Below, one piece after another: positions 62,638-64,000 of a DNA stretch of 64,000 nt. Numbering within the stretch: position 1 is the first letter of the stretch; each line of letters begins with the position of its first letter. Position numbers and translations under genes: made by a program. This DNA is from Streptomyces griseoluteus (GTDB taxonomy: Bacteria > Actinomycetota > Actinomycetes > Streptomycetales > Streptomycetaceae): positions 29,361 through 93,360 of the forward strand of contig JOBE01000026.1 in NCBI GenBank assembly GCA_000717735.1, read 5' to 3'. The notes under the pieces are model-generated. The model saw only the letters and a program-made list of their open reading frames with translations, ran no database searches and was not told where the DNA came from.

Positions 62638-64000
62638 ATGCGTACCGCTCACCGCGAACAGACCGTCCGGGCCGCAGAGGCCGCCCTCATGGCCCGGCTT
62701 CCCGAGGGCGCCCTCATGGCCCGCGCCGCCGCAGGACTCGCCGCCGCCTGCTGCTCGCTCCTCGGCAAGGGACGGGTGTACGGGGCGAGGGTCGTCCTCC
62801 TCGTCGGCAGCGGCGACAACGGCGGCGACGCCCTGTACGCCGGCGCCCGGCTCGCCCGGCGCGGCGCCGGCGTCACCGCCGTCCTGCTCGGCGACCGCGC
62901 CCACGAAGGCGGGCTCGCGGCACTCCGGGCGGCGGGAGGCCGGATCGCCGGCGACCCGTTCCGACCCCTCGCCACCGCCGACCTCGTCCTCGACGGCATC
63001 ACCGGCATCGGCGGGCGGGGCGGGCTCAGGCCCGGCGCCGTGCCCGTCGCGCGGGCCGCGCGCGGCTCCGACGCCGTCGTCGTCGCCGTCGACCTGCCGA
63101 GCGGCGTCGACGCGGACACCGGCGAGGTGACGGGCGAGGCGCTGCGGGCGGACGTGACGGTGACCTTCGGGACGTACAAGCCTGGGCTGCTCGTCGACCC
63201 CGCACGGGAGTACGCCGGCGTGCTGCGGCTCGTCGACATCGGACTGGGCGACGAACTGCCCGGCGTGCCCGAACTGGAGGCGCTCCAGCACGAGGACGTC
63301 GCCCGGCTGCTGCCCGTACCCGGCGCCGAGAGCGACAAGTACCGGCGCGGGGTCCTCGGCGTCGTCGCCGGATCCGCCCGCTACCCCGGCGCGGCCGTCC
63401 TCACCGTCGCGGGCGCGCTGCGGGGCGGGGCGGGCGCCGTGCGGTACGTCGGGCCCGCCGCCGACGCGGTGATCGCCCGGCACCCCGAGACCCTCGTCCA
63501 CCCGGGACCGCCCTCCGCGGCCGGTCGGGTCCAGGCCTGGGTCGTCGGACCCGGGCTCGGCGACGAACCGGGTGTCGAGGAGGTCCTCGCCTCGGAGGTT
63601 CCGGTCCTCGTGGACGCGGACGGTCTGCGGGGCCTGGACCCGGCTCTCGTACGGGCCCGCCCGGCCCCGACCCTCCTCACCCCGCACGCCGGGGAGGCGG
63701 CGGCGCTGCTCGGCGTGACCCGCGAGGAGGTGGAGTCGGGGCGGCTCGCGGCGGTACGGGAACTGGTGGGGCGGTTCGGGGCGACGGTGCTGCTCAAGGG
63801 CTCGACGACGCTGGTGTACGGGCCCGGTGGCGGTCCCGTACGGGTGAACCCCACCGGGACCGGCTGGCTGGCCACGGCCGGCAGCGGCGACGTCCTCTCC
63901 GGCCTCGCCGGCTCCCTCCTCGCGGCGGGCCTCCCGGCGGTCGACGCGGCGTCGTGCGCGGCGTACCTCCACGGGCTGGCGGGGCGGCGGGGGTCGGGGA
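62638..64000 (+). CDS. nnr: Bifunctional NAD(P)H-hydrate repair enzyme, 5' part
   Basis: At least 454 residues from the ATG at 62638; the frame is open to the end of the window. The N-terminal epimerase domain has VVLLVGSGDNGGDALYAGAR, and the C-terminal ADP-dependent dehydratase domain starts near residue 220 (KYRRGVLGVVAGSARYPGAA; LLTPHAGEAAALLGV; ATAGSGDVLSG). Repairs hydrated NADH/NADPH. Follows acpS as in other streptomycetes. Confidence 0.93.
   Translation, partial: MRTAHREQTVRAAEAALMARLPEGALMARAAAGLAAACCSLLGKGRVYGARVVLLVGSGDNGGDALYAGARLARRGAGVTAVLLGDRAHEGGLAALRAAGGRIAGDPFRPLATADLVLDGITGIGGRGGLRPGAVPVARAARGSDAVVVAVDLPSGVDADTGEVTGEALRADVTVTFGTYKPGLLVDPAREYAGVLRLVDIGLGDELPGVPELEALQHEDVARLLPVPGAESDKYRRGVLGVVAGSARYPGAAVLTVAGALRGGAGAVRYVGPAADAVIARHPETLVHPGPPSAAGRVQAWVVGPGLGDEPGVEEVLASEVPVLVDADGLRGLDPALVRARPAPTLLTPHAGEAAALLGVTREEVESGRLAAVRELVGRFGATVLLKGSTTLVYGPGGGPVRVNPTGTGWLATAGSGDVLSGLAGSLLAAGLPAVDAASCAAYLHGLAGRRGSG

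Overview
The window is a piece of a high-G+C actinobacterial chromosome, almost certainly Streptomyces or a close relative. The evidence is the rpoBC-str-S10-spc-alpha gene order, strong G/C bias at third codon positions, frequent GTG starts, AGGAGG-type ribosome binding sites, a WhiB-like protein, an ECF42-type sigma factor next to a DGPF/YCII gene, and a copy of the common Streptomyces intergenic hairpin near 49.37 kb. Function assignments come from reading sequence and recalling families; no database was searched.

Layout. 1-5.9 kb: 3' part of rpoB, then complete rpoC and its terminator. 5.9-24.6 kb: an accessory island inserted between rpoC and the str operon. On the minus strand, read from 21.3 kb down to 5.9 kb, it carries a siphophage-style tail module: a probable tail terminator, a probable major tail protein, tail assembly chaperones apparently joined by a -1 frameshift, a membrane/coiled-coil protein, two short tape-measure proteins, a distal tail protein, three paralogous fibre-like proteins, a hub-like protein, two small tail proteins, then amidase, holin and an XhlA-like protein. 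The island also holds regulators (a helix-turn-helix protein on plus; a WhiB-like, zinc-ribbon and helix-turn-helix trio on minus), an ATP-grasp-like enzyme and two small genes of unknown role. No capsid, portal, terminase, integrase or replication gene was recognised. It therefore looks like a domesticated non-contractile tail with its own lysis cassette, i.e. a candidate F-type tailocin. This is the main discovery of the window.

24.6-29.3 kb: str operon (rpsL, rpsG, fusA, tuf). 29.3-33.1 kb: a PIG-L/LmbE-type deacetylase lipoprotein (minus) and the YCII-ECF42 pair (plus). 33.1-50.9 kb: S10, spc and alpha operons, including secY, adk, map, infA, rpmJ, rpoA, rplQ and truA. 50.8-53.5 kb: a membrane protein and an ABC-F ATPase. 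53.5-54.8 kb: rplM-rpsI. 54.9-64 kb: cell-envelope and cofactor genes (glmM, coaA, glmS, acpS, nnr running off the end), two paralogous lipoprotein genes (one frameshifted), a DUF389 gene broken by an internal deletion, and a YVTN-type gene fragment beside a degenerate iron box.

How it fits together. The core operons supply RNA polymerase, ribosome and translation factors. The tail island sits between them with its transcription converging on the rpoC terminator. Related palindromes occur upstream of the tail operon and in the regulator intergenic region, which suggests that one island-encoded DNA-binding protein coordinates it. A LexA-like box inside the island suggests possible damage control.
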